DNA of 36,884 nt. Origin: an uncultured Eubacteriales bacterium (GTDB lineage Bacteria; Bacillota; Clostridia; Oscillospirales; Oscillospiraceae). Under the pieces are notes generated by a model. That model had not been told where the DNA came from. It did not search any database and saw only the letters and a list, made by a program, of their open reading frames with translations. The stretch spans positions 1-36,884 of the forward strand of contig UQYT01000022.1 of the NCBI GenBank assembly GCA_900545405.1, in the 5' to 3' direction. The translations under genes and the position numbers were made by a program. Numbering within the stretch: the stretch's first letter is position 1; each line of letters begins with the position of its first letter. Below are positions 22,522 to 30,298 of the stretch, one piece after another.

Positions 22522-23070
22522 ATGAAGGAACAGTGTATATTCGCAGGCTTTGGCGGACAGGGTATGCTCCTCATCGGCAAGTTCCTTGCCGAGGCCGGCA
22601 TGGAGACCGGCAAGCACGTCTCCTGGCTGCCCAGCTACGGACCTGAGATGCGCGGCGGCACCGCCAACTGCTCCGTCGTCGTCTCCGACAAGCCCGTCGC
22701 CAGCCCGCTGATCGCCATGGCTGACACCATCCTCGCCATGAACAAGCCCTCCCTCCTCAAGTTCGAGGGCGACGTCAAGCCGGGCGGCCTGCTGCTCATC
22801 AACAGCAGCATCATCGACATCAAGACCTCCCGCGACGATGTCGACGCCGTCTATGTCCCCTGCAACGAGATCGCTGAGAGCGTCAGCAACCCCAAGGGCG
22901 CCAACGTGGTCTTCCTTGGCGCGTACGTCGCCAAGAAGCCCGAGGTCATCTCCGAGGAGGCCATCATCGAGGCCATCCGCGTCGAGCTCGGCGAAAAGAA
23001 GGCCCGCTTCCTGGATGGCAACATAAAGGCTCTCAAGGCCGGCATTGAGTACGTCAAGAAGCTCGGCTGA
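22522..23070 (+). CDS. 2-oxoacid:ferredoxin oxidoreductase gamma subunit
   Basis: A 182-residue subunit with the typical opening EQCIFAGFGGQGMLLIGKFLAEAGM and the block SWLPSYGPEMRGGTANCSVVVSD, both diagnostic of the gamma chain that binds CoA and shapes the active site. It starts 3 bases after the beta gene and is the last gene of the operon, with a terminator 17 bases on. All four subunits (delta, alpha, beta, gamma) are thus present as separate genes, the usual order for VOR/KOR enzymes in Clostridia. Confidence 0.93.
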   Translation: MKEQCIFAGFGGQGMLLIGKFLAEAGMETGKHVSWLPSYGPEMRGGTANCSVVVSDKPVASPLIAMADTILAMNKPSLLKFEGDVKPGGLLLINSSIIDIKTSRDDVDAVYVPCNEIAESVSNPKGANVVFLGAYVAKKPEVISEEAIIEAIRVELGEKKARFLDGNIKALKAGIEYVKKLG

Positions 23071-23087
23071 GTCCCATAACAACACAA

Positions 23088-23122
23088 AACCGGCCCCCTT
23101 TTCAGGGGGTCGGTTATTTTTT
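23088..23122 (+). terminator. terminator of the vor operon
   Basis: AACCGGCCCCC / GGGGGTCGGTT (one G-U pair) with a TTTTCA loop, followed by ATTTTTT. Confidence 0.88.
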
Positions 23123-23143
23123 GCGCCGCGGCGGGCGACGCTC

Positions 23144-23797
23144 TCATTCGTTATGGGCGGGCTTTTTTCTATCCGGGTAGGGGTGGGGCAGGTTCCAGCG
23201 GAAATAGGCGGAGAGCAGGCGGAGCACGACCACGCAGACCATGCCCGCGATGACCGACGCGCTCTCGCCCGCCACGCCGCGCAGCAGCACGCACACGACG
23301 GCGCCCAGCAGCGACGCACAGGCGTACACGTGCTTGACGAATATGTACGGCATGTCGCCCGCCATCACGTCGCGGAGCACGCCCCCGCCGACGCCGGTCA
23401 CGACGCCCACGAACACCAGCAGGAACGCACCGTGCTCCCCGCACTCTATCGCCGCGCCTATGCCCGTCACCGTGAACGCGCCGAGCCCCAGGCTGTCCAT
23501 CACCAGCATCGAGATGTCATACGCCTGATGCCGCCCCTCGAACCAGCCGCGCCGAGCCACAATGAACACGAGCACCGACGCCGCTATCGAGAGCACCGCG
23601 TAAATGGGGTCCTGAAACGTGCGCGGCGGCGTGCTGCCCAGGATGAGGTCGCGGATGACTCCGCCGCCCACCGCCGTCGTCAGGCCCAGTATCACCACGC
23701 CAAAGATGTCCATGTTCTTCTTTACGCCCGTCATCGCGCCCGAGGCCGCAAACGCCACGGTGCCGATGATCTCCAGCACCAGTATCAGCGTGTCCAA
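23144..23797 (-). CDS. TRIC-type cation channel family membrane protein (UPF0126)
   Basis: A 217-residue membrane protein made of two similar three-helix units plus a seventh helix. The repeated glycine-rich signature GVVILGLTTAVGGGVIRDLILG and VFVGVVTGVGGGVLRDVMAGDMP identifies the UPF0126/trimeric intracellular cation channel family; archaeal and bacterial members conduct K+ or Na+. The C-terminus is basic and short. The start is TTG at 23797, 3 bases after the stop of the upstream metallo-beta-lactamase-fold gene, with GGAGGGCGTAGGA in front, so the two are coupled in one operon. Confidence 0.88.
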   Translation of the reverse strand: MDTLILVLEIIGTVAFAASGAMTGVKKNMDIFGVVILGLTTAVGGGVIRDLILGSTPPRTFQDPIYAVLSIAASVLVFIVARRGWFEGRHQAYDISMLVMDSLGLGAFTVTGIGAAIECGEHGAFLLVFVGVVTGVGGGVLRDVMAGDMPYIFVKHVYACASLLGAVVCVLLRGVAGESASVIAGMVCVVVLRLLSAYFRWNLPHPYPDRKKPAHNE

Positions 23798-23800
23798 GTC

Positions 23801-24439
23801 CTACGCCCTCCCGTGCAGCTCCGGCGGCGTCAGTATCGCCACCTGAGCCGGGGTCTCGGCCGTGAGCTCGAGCCGGTCGGTCTCATATCTCCGCACCAGG
23901 CCCTCGCCGAAGAGGCTCGCAAACTCGTCCACGGGCCGGAGCCGGCGGTTGCCGCGCCCACCTCCGCCGTAGTGCATCGGCAGCACCACCCGCGCGCCCG
24001 AGGCCACGCAGAGCTCGTAGGCGGCGTAGGGCTCTATGGTCAGTATCCCGCCCGCTGGGGCCATTATGGCGTCGCAGCCGCGGATGCGCTCCGCCTGCTC
24101 GTCCGTGAGGCGGCAGCCCAGGTCGCCGAGGTGCACTATCTTCAGCCCCTCGGCGCGCAGGATGTGGATGCAGTTCCCGCCCCTGAGACGGCCGCCGAGC
24201 ACGTCGTGATGCGTCTCCAGCACCTCGACCTCAAAGGGGTCCGGCGCGCCGCCCCGGCGCAGCTCCACCGCCTCCGTCCAGCCGTGGCCGTAGTGCCCGT
24301 GGCTGCACAGCACCGCGTCCGCCGTGAGGCGGAGCTCCGGATAGCCGCAGAGCTCCCGGTGGTAATAGGGGTCCAAAACCAGGGAATAGCCGCCCGAGAC
24401 CAGCTCGAAGCATGAGTGCCCGTGCCATATGATCTCCAT
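23801..24439 (-). CDS. metallo-beta-lactamase-fold protein with altered metal motif
   Basis: A 212-residue protein of the UlaG-like (COG2220) branch, starting MEIIWHGHSCFELVSGGYSLVLDP. Metal-site parts are SHGHYGHG, where the usual H-x-H-x-D-H has glycine in place of the aspartate, then THHD, VHLGDLG (bridging Asp) and LPMHYGG. The lost aspartate normally holds the second metal, so the enzyme may use one metal or be altered in activity. The start at 24439 has GGGAGG 8 bases upstream; longer forms lack a ribosome site. It is coupled to the TRIC-type channel gene. Substrate unknown. Confidence 0.8.
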   Translation of the reverse strand: MEIIWHGHSCFELVSGGYSLVLDPYYHRELCGYPELRLTADAVLCSHGHYGHGWTEAVELRRGGAPDPFEVEVLETHHDVLGGRLRGGNCIHILRAEGLKIVHLGDLGCRLTDEQAERIRGCDAIMAPAGGILTIEPYAAYELCVASGARVVLPMHYGGGGRGNRRLRPVDEFASLFGEGLVRRYETDRLELTAETPAQVAILTPPELHGRA

Positions 24440-24499
24440 CAAATAACCTCCCATGTGCCCCACCCGGACTGCTCTTTCGGCCCGGTTGAAGCTAAAAAG

Positions 24500-24528
24500 T
24501 TGAAATCTTTCCCCACCTGTGCTAAAAT
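24500..24528 (+). promoter_or_regulatory. promoter of the SLH lysozyme gene
   Basis: TTGAAA (24500-24505), 17 bases, TAAAAT (24523-24528), 30 bases before the ATG. Confidence 0.7.
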
Positions 24529-24558
24529 ACAGCATACCTTTGCAGCAAGGAGAAAGAC

Positions 24559-25692
24559 ATGATAAAGAAAACGCTTTGCCTTATTCTCGCGGCCTGCCTT
24601 GTGCTCGCCGTTCCCGCCCTCGCCGCGGATAATGCCCCCGCGCTGCGCACCAGCGAGGCCGGTATCGCCTTCATCAAGGACAAGGAGGGCTTTGCCCAGA
24701 CCGCTTACGAGGACTCCCTCGGCTGGGCCATCGGCTACGGCACGCGCTGTGAGCCCGGCGAATACCCCAACGGCATCACCGAGGCCGAGGCCGACGCCCT
24801 GCTCCGGCAGCACCTCGCCGAGACCGAGAGCTACATAGACTCCGCCATGTCCTCCCTCGGCGTCAAGCTCAACCAGCACCAGTACGACGCCCTCGCCAGC
24901 CTCACCTACAACATCGGCGTCGGCTGGTTCCACAGCGGCTACAGGCTCTACAACATGCTCTCCGCGGGTATACAGTACTACACAGATGAGTACATCGTCA
25001 ACACCTTTGCCCGTTACAGCAACAGCGCCTCCGGCGAAGGCACCCTCGACGCGCTGGTGCAGCGCCGTCTCGAGGAGGCCCTCATCTTCCTCTACGGCGA
25101 CTATGAGTTCGGCGGCACCCCTCTCTATGAGTACGAGTACAAGGAGTTGGCCGACGGCGACTACGAGCTCTTCCACCGCGTCTGGGCCGAGTACTCCCCC
25201 GCCAAGTTCAGCGACGTGCCCTATACCCAGTGGTATTACGAGTACGTCTCCCCCCTCACCTACGCCGGCATCATGGACGGCTATGAGGACGGCAGCTTCC
25301 GCCCCGGCAGCAGCGTCACCGCCGGCGAGGCGCTCAAGCTCATCCTCCTCGCCGCGGGCTACCCCGTGCAGGAGCGCACCGGCGCGCATTGGGCCAGCGG
25401 CTACCTTGACCTCGCCGTCTCGCGCGGGCTCATCTCCGCCGACGACATCCGCTCCCTGGACGAGCCCGTGACCAGGCTCTTCATCGCCAAGCTCGCCGCC
25501 CGCGCGCTGAACCTCCAGCCCGACGGCAGCGCACACTTTGCCGACACCTCCGACCCCTACGTCGGCGCGCTCTATAACGCCGGCATCGTCGAGGGCAGCT
25601 ACGCGGGCAATCAGCTCGTCTACCTCCCCGGCGACAACATCAGCCGCGCCGAGATAAGCGCCGTCATCTGGCGCATCTACAACCTCGACTGA
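24559..25692 (+). CDS. secreted phage-type lysozyme (GH24) with SLH cell-wall anchor
   Basis: A 377-residue exported protein. Residues 1-22 are a clear signal peptide (KKTLCLILAACLVLAVPALAA). The GH24 lysozyme domain spans about 30-175, with catalytic glutamate E43 (KDKEGF) and D52 (YEDSLG); where T4-type enzymes have the third residue in TIG, this one has Ala57 (WAIGYGT). Three S-layer-homology modules follow at about 212-262 (FSDVPYTQWYYEYV), 268-320 and 325-375, which bind pyruvylated wall polymer. A housekeeping wall-remodelling role is more likely than a phage origin, since no phage genes are nearby and codon use is native. GGAGAAAG precedes the ATG. Confidence 0.87.
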   Translation: MIKKTLCLILAACLVLAVPALAADNAPALRTSEAGIAFIKDKEGFAQTAYEDSLGWAIGYGTRCEPGEYPNGITEAEADALLRQHLAETESYIDSAMSSLGVKLNQHQYDALASLTYNIGVGWFHSGYRLYNMLSAGIQYYTDEYIVNTFARYSNSASGEGTLDALVQRRLEEALIFLYGDYEFGGTPLYEYEYKELADGDYELFHRVWAEYSPAKFSDVPYTQWYYEYVSPLTYAGIMDGYEDGSFRPGSSVTAGEALKLILLAAGYPVQERTGAHWASGYLDLAVSRGLISADDIRSLDEPVTRLFIAKLAARALNLQPDGSAHFADTSDPYVGALYNAGIVEGSYAGNQLVYLPGDNISRAEISAVIWRIYNLD

Positions 25693-25703
25693 ACCGCAAA
25701 AGC

Positions 25704-25735
25704 AAAGCCGCCCGGATACCTCCGGGCGGCTTTTT
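25704..25735. terminator. bidirectional terminator
   Basis: AAAGCCGCCCGG / CCGGGCGGCTTT, loop ATACCT, followed by TT on the plus strand and TGCTTTT on the minus strand. Serves the lysozyme and the MarR gene. Confidence 0.88.
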
Positions 25736-25740
25736 CGCGC

Positions 25741-26178
25741 TCACAGCGCCTCCAGCCTCTCCACTATCGTGCTCAGGACGCGGTAGAACGCCGCTATGTC
25801 CTCGCGCGGGATGTCGCCGCTCACGCGCTGGAGCTTTTCGTCCACGATGTTCGACATCTCCGCCGCAGCCGCGCGGCCCTCCTCCGTCAGCGTCAGCGCG
25901 CCGCGATAGCGCCGCCGCGGCCCCGGCGCGGCCTCGCAGATGAGCCCCATGCCCGTAAGCTCCGCCGCCACGCGAGAGATCTGCGCCCGGTCCACGCCGC
26001 AGACCGCGGCCAGCTCCGTCCCCGTCAGGCCCTCCTCGTGCTCGTAGAGCGCAAGCAGGCACGAGACGTGCACGCTGCGCAGTCCGTAGCCCCGCACGTT
26101 CTCTGCCTTCGCCCGCTGCAGCGCCTTCTCCGCCCGCGATATAAGGCCGCTGAACTCCTGAAATCTCTCGGCATACAT
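25741..26178 (-). CDS. MarR family transcriptional regulator
   Basis: A 145-residue winged-helix dimer protein. The DNA-binding part is about 45-100: HVSCLLALYEHEEGLTGTELAAVCGVDRAQISRVAAELTGMGLI, followed by the basic wing RRRYRGALTLTEEGRAAAAEM; flanking helices form the dimer. It is divergent from degV with fully interlocked promoters and two palindromes, so it probably represses both itself and degV. No cysteine sits where redox-sensing OhrR proteins carry theirs near the N-terminus, so a small organic ligand is more likely. GGGGGCTG precedes the ATG. Confidence 0.88.
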   Translation of the reverse strand: MYAERFQEFSGLISRAEKALQRAKAENVRGYGLRSVHVSCLLALYEHEEGLTGTELAAVCGVDRAQISRVAAELTGMGLICEAAPGPRRRYRGALTLTEEGRAAAAEMSNIVDEKLQRVSGDIPREDIAAFYRVLSTIVERLEAL

Positions 26179-26202
26179 GTTTCAGCCCCCTTTGTCATAA
26201 AC

Positions 26203-26231
26203 ATAATAGACCAAAGATATTGACAAGTCAA
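26203..26231 (-). promoter_or_regulatory. marR-family gene promoter
   Basis: Minus strand TTGACT (26226-26231), 17 bases, TATTAT (26203-26208). Its -35 box shares the palindrome TTGAC-AA-GTCAA (26220-26231) with the opposite promoter. Confidence 0.75.
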
Positions 26232-26248
26232 CATTTTGGGAGTATAGT
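26220..26248 (+). promoter_or_regulatory. degV promoter
   Basis: Perfect TTGACA (26220-26225), 17 bases, TATAGT (26243-26248). A second possible -10, TATAAT at 26273-26278, lies only 15 bases after TTGACT and is less well placed. Confidence 0.75.
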
Positions 26249-26249
26249 T

Positions 26250-26265
26250 TGTTGACTGCTCAACA
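26250..26265. promoter_or_regulatory. MarR-type operator after the degV start point
   Basis: TGTTG-ACTGCT-CAACA inverted repeat immediately after the degV -10 box, with the same TTGAC/CAA words as the upstream palindrome at 26220-26231. A pair of like sites around both promoters suits MarR autoregulation. Confidence 0.65.
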
Positions 26266-26290
26266 TTCTAAGTATAATCAGGAGGCTGAC

Positions 26291-27145
26291 ATGGCTATCA
26301 GGATAATAACGGATTCAACGGCGGATTTCACCAGGGCCGAGGCGGAGGAGCTGGGGCTGGAGGTCGTGGCTCTGCGGACCCGGTTCGGGGCTGAGGAGTA
26401 CATAGACGGGGTGACGATATCGCCGCGGGAGTTTTATGAGAAGCTGGTGGAGAGCGACGAGCTGCCGACGACGAGCCAGCCCTCCCCGGCGGAGTTTGAA
26501 GCGGCGTATGAGCGCGTGCTGGGGCCTGGGGACGAGGCAGTGGTGATAACCATCTCGTCGGAGCTCTCGGGGACGTGCCAGAGCGCGACGATAGCGGCGG
26601 AGCGGTTTGAGGGCCGGGTGCAGGTGGTGGACAGCCTGAACGCGTCGATAGGGACGCAGATACTGGTGCGCCGGGCGCTGCAGCTGGCGCCGGGGGCGGC
26701 GAGCGCGGCGGAGCTGGCGGCGCGGCTGAGGGAGGAGCGCGAGCGCGTTTGCGTGATAGCGCTGCTGGACACGCTGGAGTATCTCAAGCTCGGCGGGCGC
26801 ATCTCGTCGGCTGTGGCGTTTGCGGGCGGGGTGCTGGCGATAAAGCCCGTCGTGACGATAAAGGACGGGCGCGTGCAGGTAGTGGGCCGGGCGCGCGGCT
26901 CGAAGAACGGGAACAATCTGCTCTCGGAGTTCATAAACAAGCGCGGCGGCGTGGACTTTGAGCTGCCGCATACCCTGGGGTATACCGGCCTCTCGGACGC
27001 GCTGCTGCAGAAGTACGTGCATGACAGCGCATATCTGTGGACGGACCACGCGGAGAGCCTGCCCGTGTGCCTTATCGGCTCTGTCATAGGCACCCACGGC
27101 GGCCCCGGCGCCATCGCCGTCGCCTTCTTCCAGAAAACGCTCTAA
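26291..27145 (+). CDS. DegV family fatty-acid-binding protein
   Basis: A 284-residue DegV protein. It opens MAIRIITDSTADFTRAEAEELGLEVV, with the family's DSTAD motif, has TTSQPSPAEFEAAYE and ISSELSGTCQSA (the lipid carboxylate-binding serines), VVDSLNASIGTQILV and LLDTLEYLKLGGRIS, and ends VIGTHGGPGAIAVAF. Members bind one fatty acid and, as FakB subunits, deliver it to the kinase FakA for phospholipid synthesis; no fakA is in the window. AGGAGG lies 6 bases before the ATG at 26291. It is divergent from a MarR regulator, a common arrangement for lipid-responsive control. It uses many G-ending codons (GCG, CTG, GAG), unlike the vor operon. Confidence 0.92.
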   Translation: MAIRIITDSTADFTRAEAEELGLEVVALRTRFGAEEYIDGVTISPREFYEKLVESDELPTTSQPSPAEFEAAYERVLGPGDEAVVITISSELSGTCQSATIAAERFEGRVQVVDSLNASIGTQILVRRALQLAPGAASAAELAARLREERERVCVIALLDTLEYLKLGGRISSAVAFAGGVLAIKPVVTIKDGRVQVVGRARGSKNGNNLLSEFINKRGGVDFELPHTLGYTGLSDALLQKYVHDSAYLWTDHAESLPVCLIGSVIGTHGGPGAIAVAFFQKTL

Positions 27146-27156
27146 CCCATACCTCG

Positions 27157-27530
27157 CTGCGCGAAGCGCGTCTGAAAGTTTCGCCCGCCTTTTCAAAGGC
27201 GGCGGGGTGCAGGGGCGGAGCCCTTGCCCGCGCTCCGCAGAGCGCGGAACCCCCTTTGTGCTTATTTGAGCGCAGGAGGGGGTCTAAGGGGGAACCCTCG
27301 CCGGGGGTTCCCCCTTTTCTTTTGGTTTCTGCGTGTGCGCCGTTACGTTGGGCGGTATTCGTTACCTTGTCCTGCCATTCGACCCCATTTCTTTGGTGCT
27401 TGCCCAAAGAAACGGTGTCGAGCCGCCAAAGAAAAGCGCTTTTTTACCCTGGCGGCTCCACCATTCGCGTGAGCGCTACAAGTCGGTGGACTATACGTTC
27501 CTCGCCCGACTTGGGGAAGGGGGGTGCTTA
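27157..27530 (+). repeat. dispersed 3'-of-gene repeat, copy B
   Basis: Starts 11 bases after the degV stop with CTGCGCGAAGCGCG and matches copy A (1629-2010) through all hairpin blocks to CGCCCGACTTGGGGA. The GAGCCGCC...GGCGGCTC stem and TTTCTTTGG/CCAAAGAAA stem are kept with few changes. The rest of the gap up to 27705 has one promoter and no gene. Confidence 0.85.
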
Positions 27531-27633
27531 CTGGTGCTTATGTGCATCCCCTCTATTTGCGCTTATAGTACCCCCTCTGGGTATGCTTTCTCGTCAAAGT
27601 TGAGGTAGAATGTGCCACGGGCGGCATATTTAC

Positions 27634-27662
27634 TTGATTTTTTCATATTTTTAGTGTACAGT
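27634..27662 (+). promoter_or_regulatory. promoter of the SpoVB-like gene
   Basis: TTGATT (27634-27639), 17 bases, TACAGT (27657-27662) in an AT-rich stretch, 43 bases before the start codon. Confidence 0.55.
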
Positions 27663-27705
27663 AGGCTTTCGGCGCGGCAAAGCGCCGCTGATTGGGGGTA
27701 TATCC

Positions 27706-29316
27706 TTGGCTGAGCCCAAAAAGCAAAACTATCTGCACGGCGCGGCTATACTGGCCGCGGGCGTTGTTATCATGAAGATACTCGGCGCTATCTACAAGAT
27801 ACCGCTGGGGAACATCCTCGGTGACGAGGGCTATACGCACTTCCTCGTGGCCTACAACATCTACAGCGTGTTCCTCACAGTCGCCACGGCGGGCCTGCCC
27901 GTGGCGCTCTCGCGCATGATAAGCGAGGCGAACACGATGAATCGCCCGGCGCAGGTCAGGCGCACCTTCTCCGTCGCGTGGCTGACCTTCTGCGTGCTGG
28001 GTATAATATGCACGCTCATCATGTTCCTCTTCCCCACGGAGCTCGCGGATGCGCTCAACGACGTCGAGGCCACGCAGAGCATCTATGCGCTCTCCCCCGC
28101 CGTGCTGCTGGTCTGCCTGACCAGCGCCTACCGCGGTTACTGCCAGGGCCACGAGAACATGACGCCCACCACCATCGGCCAGGTGCTCGAGGTGCTCATA
28201 AAGGTCGTTGTCGGCCTCGTGCTGGCCTGGTACCTCAAGGGCGTGGGCAAGAGCCTACCCATGGTCTCCGCCGGCGCCATCTTCGGCGTGACGGCCGGCT
28301 CGCTCGTGGCGCTCATCTACATGTTCGCGTACAAGCGGCGCTGCTATTCCGCCCTGCCCGAGGGCGGCGACACGCCTGAGAGCAGCGGCCGCATCTTCAA
28401 GACGCTGCTGAAGGTCGGTATACCGATCACCCTCGGCTCCTCCGTGCTCTCACTCATAAACCTGGTCGACTCCGGCCTCTGCATGGGCCGGCTCCAGGAC
28501 GCGGCGGGCTTCTCCTATGCCGACGCCAAGGTGCTCTACGGCGTCTACGGCAAGGCGCAGACGCTCTACAACCTGCCCGCGGCATTCATAACGCCGCTGA
28601 CCATCTCCGTCGTGCCCGCCATCGCCGCATGCCGCGTAACGCACCGCGGGCGCGAGAGCTCACGCATCGCGGAGAACTCCCTGCGCATCGCGACGGTCAT
28701 AGCCCTGCCCATGGGCGTGGGCCTCTCGGTGCTTTCCCAGCCCATCATGACGGTCATCTACCCCGGCAGCCACGAGTCCGGCCCGGAGCTGCTGCTGCTC
28801 ATGGGCGCGGCCAGCTTCTTCGTCTGCATGGCGCTGATGATGAACGCCATACTCCAGGCGGGCGGGAATGAGAAGTACCCCATCTATTCCATGATAATAG
28901 GCGGCATAGTCAAGATCGCCGTCAACTGGTTCCTGGTCGCGGACCCGGGCATCAACATCCTCGGCGCGCCGATAGGCACGCTCAGCTGCTACGCGGTCAT
29001 GTGCGTCATGGACTACATCTTCCTCTGCCGGGTCATGCCCGACCGGCCGAAGCTGGGCCGCATCCTCGCGCGCCCGGTGCTCAGCTGCGCGGCCATGGGC
29101 CTCACGGCCTGGGCGGTGTATGGGCTCTTGCTGCGCTTCATCGGCGGCGTGGAACCCGGGCGGCTCATCATGGCGCTGTGCATGTGCCTGGCCATTGGCG
29201 CGGCCGTCATCGTCTACCTCGTCCTCACCGTGCTGACGCGCGCCGTCACCTATGAGGACATGAAGCTCATCCCCAAGGGCGAAAAGCTCGCGCGGCTGCT
29301 GCGCATAAGGCCCTGA
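27706..29316 (+). CDS. SpoVB-like polysaccharide/lipid flippase (MOP superfamily)
   Basis: A 536-residue membrane protein with about 14 helices of the MATE-like/MOP superfamily. Typical family parts are GVVIMKILGAIYKIPLGNILGDEGYTHFLVAYNIYSVFLTVATAGLPVALSRMISE near the start, IPITLGSSVLSLINLVDSG in the middle and YAVMCVMDYIFLCRVM later. SpoVB and its relatives move lipid-linked wall precursors or polysaccharide units; SpoVB itself is needed for the spore cortex. The start is TTG at 27706 with GGGGGT 6 bases upstream; no ATG lies nearby in frame. It is followed by mazG and hup, an order seen in spore-forming Clostridia. Confidence 0.87.
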   Translation: MAEPKKQNYLHGAAILAAGVVIMKILGAIYKIPLGNILGDEGYTHFLVAYNIYSVFLTVATAGLPVALSRMISEANTMNRPAQVRRTFSVAWLTFCVLGIICTLIMFLFPTELADALNDVEATQSIYALSPAVLLVCLTSAYRGYCQGHENMTPTTIGQVLEVLIKVVVGLVLAWYLKGVGKSLPMVSAGAIFGVTAGSLVALIYMFAYKRRCYSALPEGGDTPESSGRIFKTLLKVGIPITLGSSVLSLINLVDSGLCMGRLQDAAGFSYADAKVLYGVYGKAQTLYNLPAAFITPLTISVVPAIAACRVTHRGRESSRIAENSLRIATVIALPMGVGLSVLSQPIMTVIYPGSHESGPELLLLMGAASFFVCMALMMNAILQAGGNEKYPIYSMIIGGIVKIAVNWFLVADPGINILGAPIGTLSCYAVMCVMDYIFLCRVMPDRPKLGRILARPVLSCAAMGLTAWAVYGLLLRFIGGVEPGRLIMALCMCLAIGAAVIVYLVLTVLTRAVTYEDMKLIPKGEKLARLLRIRP

Positions 29317-29330
29317 CGGGTGACATAATA

Positions 29331-29357
29331 AAAAAGCCTGTATTTTCAAGGCCTTTT
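29331..29357 (+). terminator. weak terminator after the SpoVB-like gene
   Basis: AAAAAAGCCT / AGGCCTTTT with a bulged C and a T-rich loop; possibly only partial, as mazG follows within 35 bases. Confidence 0.45.
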
Positions 29358-29390
29358 GAGACAGAAACTACTTGCGGAAGGGGTTATAGT

Positions 29391-30224
29391 GTGGTAGATT
29401 TTGTTTGCAAAGATAGCTATGACCTTCGGGACTTCATAGCCCTCATCGACTATCTGCGCTCTCCGAAGGGCTGTCCCTGGGACAGGGAGCAGACCCACGA
29501 GAGCATCAGGCGCAACGTGCTGGAGGAGGCCTACGAGGTCTGCGAGGCGATAGACGAGGGCAGCCCGGAGCATCTGTGCGAGGAGCTGGGCGACCTGCTG
29601 ATGCAGGTCATTTTACATGCCAGCATGGCCAAGGACGAGGGCGCATTCGACATGGACGCCATTGCCGACATGGCCTGCAAGAAGCTGGTGCACCGTCACC
29701 CGCACGTGTTCGGCGAGGTGGCGGCGGACACGCCGGAGAAGGTTCTGGAGAACTGGGACGCCATCAAGCGCGCTGACCGCGCGCAGCAGACGGCCGCCTC
29801 CGCAATGGACGGCGTATCCCACGGCCTGCCCGGGCTGATGCGCAGCGAGAAGATACAGAACAAGGCCGCAAAGCTGGGCTTTGACTGGCCCTGTGTCGGC
29901 GGGGCGATGGACAAGCTCCGCGAGGAGGTCGGCGAGCTGCAGGAGGGTATAGACGCCGACGACCTGGAGAATATAAAGGAAGAACTGGGCGACGTGCTCT
30001 TCTCCGCCGTGAACGTGGCGAGGTTCTACAAGCTCGATTCCGAGCAGCTGATGCACGCGGCCTGCGAGAAGTTCATCCGCCGCTTCCGCTACATCGAGGA
30101 GGGTGCGGCAAAGCGGGGCCGCCGCCTTGAGGACATGAGCCTCGAAGAGATGGAGGAGATCTATCAGGAGGCGAGGCACGAGCTGGAGGGCAAGGAGCCC
30201 GTCCCAGTGGAACACCGTGAGTAA
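29391..30224 (+). CDS. mazG: nucleoside triphosphate pyrophosphohydrolase MazG
   Basis: A 277-residue enzyme with two MazG helical domains. The first has CPWDREQTHESIRRNVLEEAYEVCEAID and EELGDLLMQVILHASMAK (E-x2-E and E-x2-D metal ligands); the second has KLREEVGELQEGID and EELGDVLFSAVNVARF. It converts NTPs and dNTPs to monophosphates, cleaning the pool and lowering stress signals. The length matches E. coli MazG. The start is GTG at 29391 with GGAAGGGG 8 bases before it. It lies between the SpoVB-like gene and hup, an arrangement common in Clostridia. Confidence 0.92.
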   Translation: MVDFVCKDSYDLRDFIALIDYLRSPKGCPWDREQTHESIRRNVLEEAYEVCEAIDEGSPEHLCEELGDLLMQVILHASMAKDEGAFDMDAIADMACKKLVHRHPHVFGEVAADTPEKVLENWDAIKRADRAQQTAASAMDGVSHGLPGLMRSEKIQNKAAKLGFDWPCVGGAMDKLREEVGELQEGIDADDLENIKEELGDVLFSAVNVARFYKLDSEQLMHAACEKFIRRFRYIEEGAAKRGRRLEDMSLEEMEEIYQEARHELEGKEPVPVEHRE

Positions 30225-30298
30225 TTTGCGCCGAATTGTGGAATAGGGGCAAATCTCTATATATTTAACACACAAACAATTTTTCAGGAGGAATACCA

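Noticed and set aside
21706..23319. 537-codon minus-strand frame opposite the vor genes
   Set aside because: Shadow frame of strongly C-biased genes, with low-complexity Gly/Asp/Val composition.
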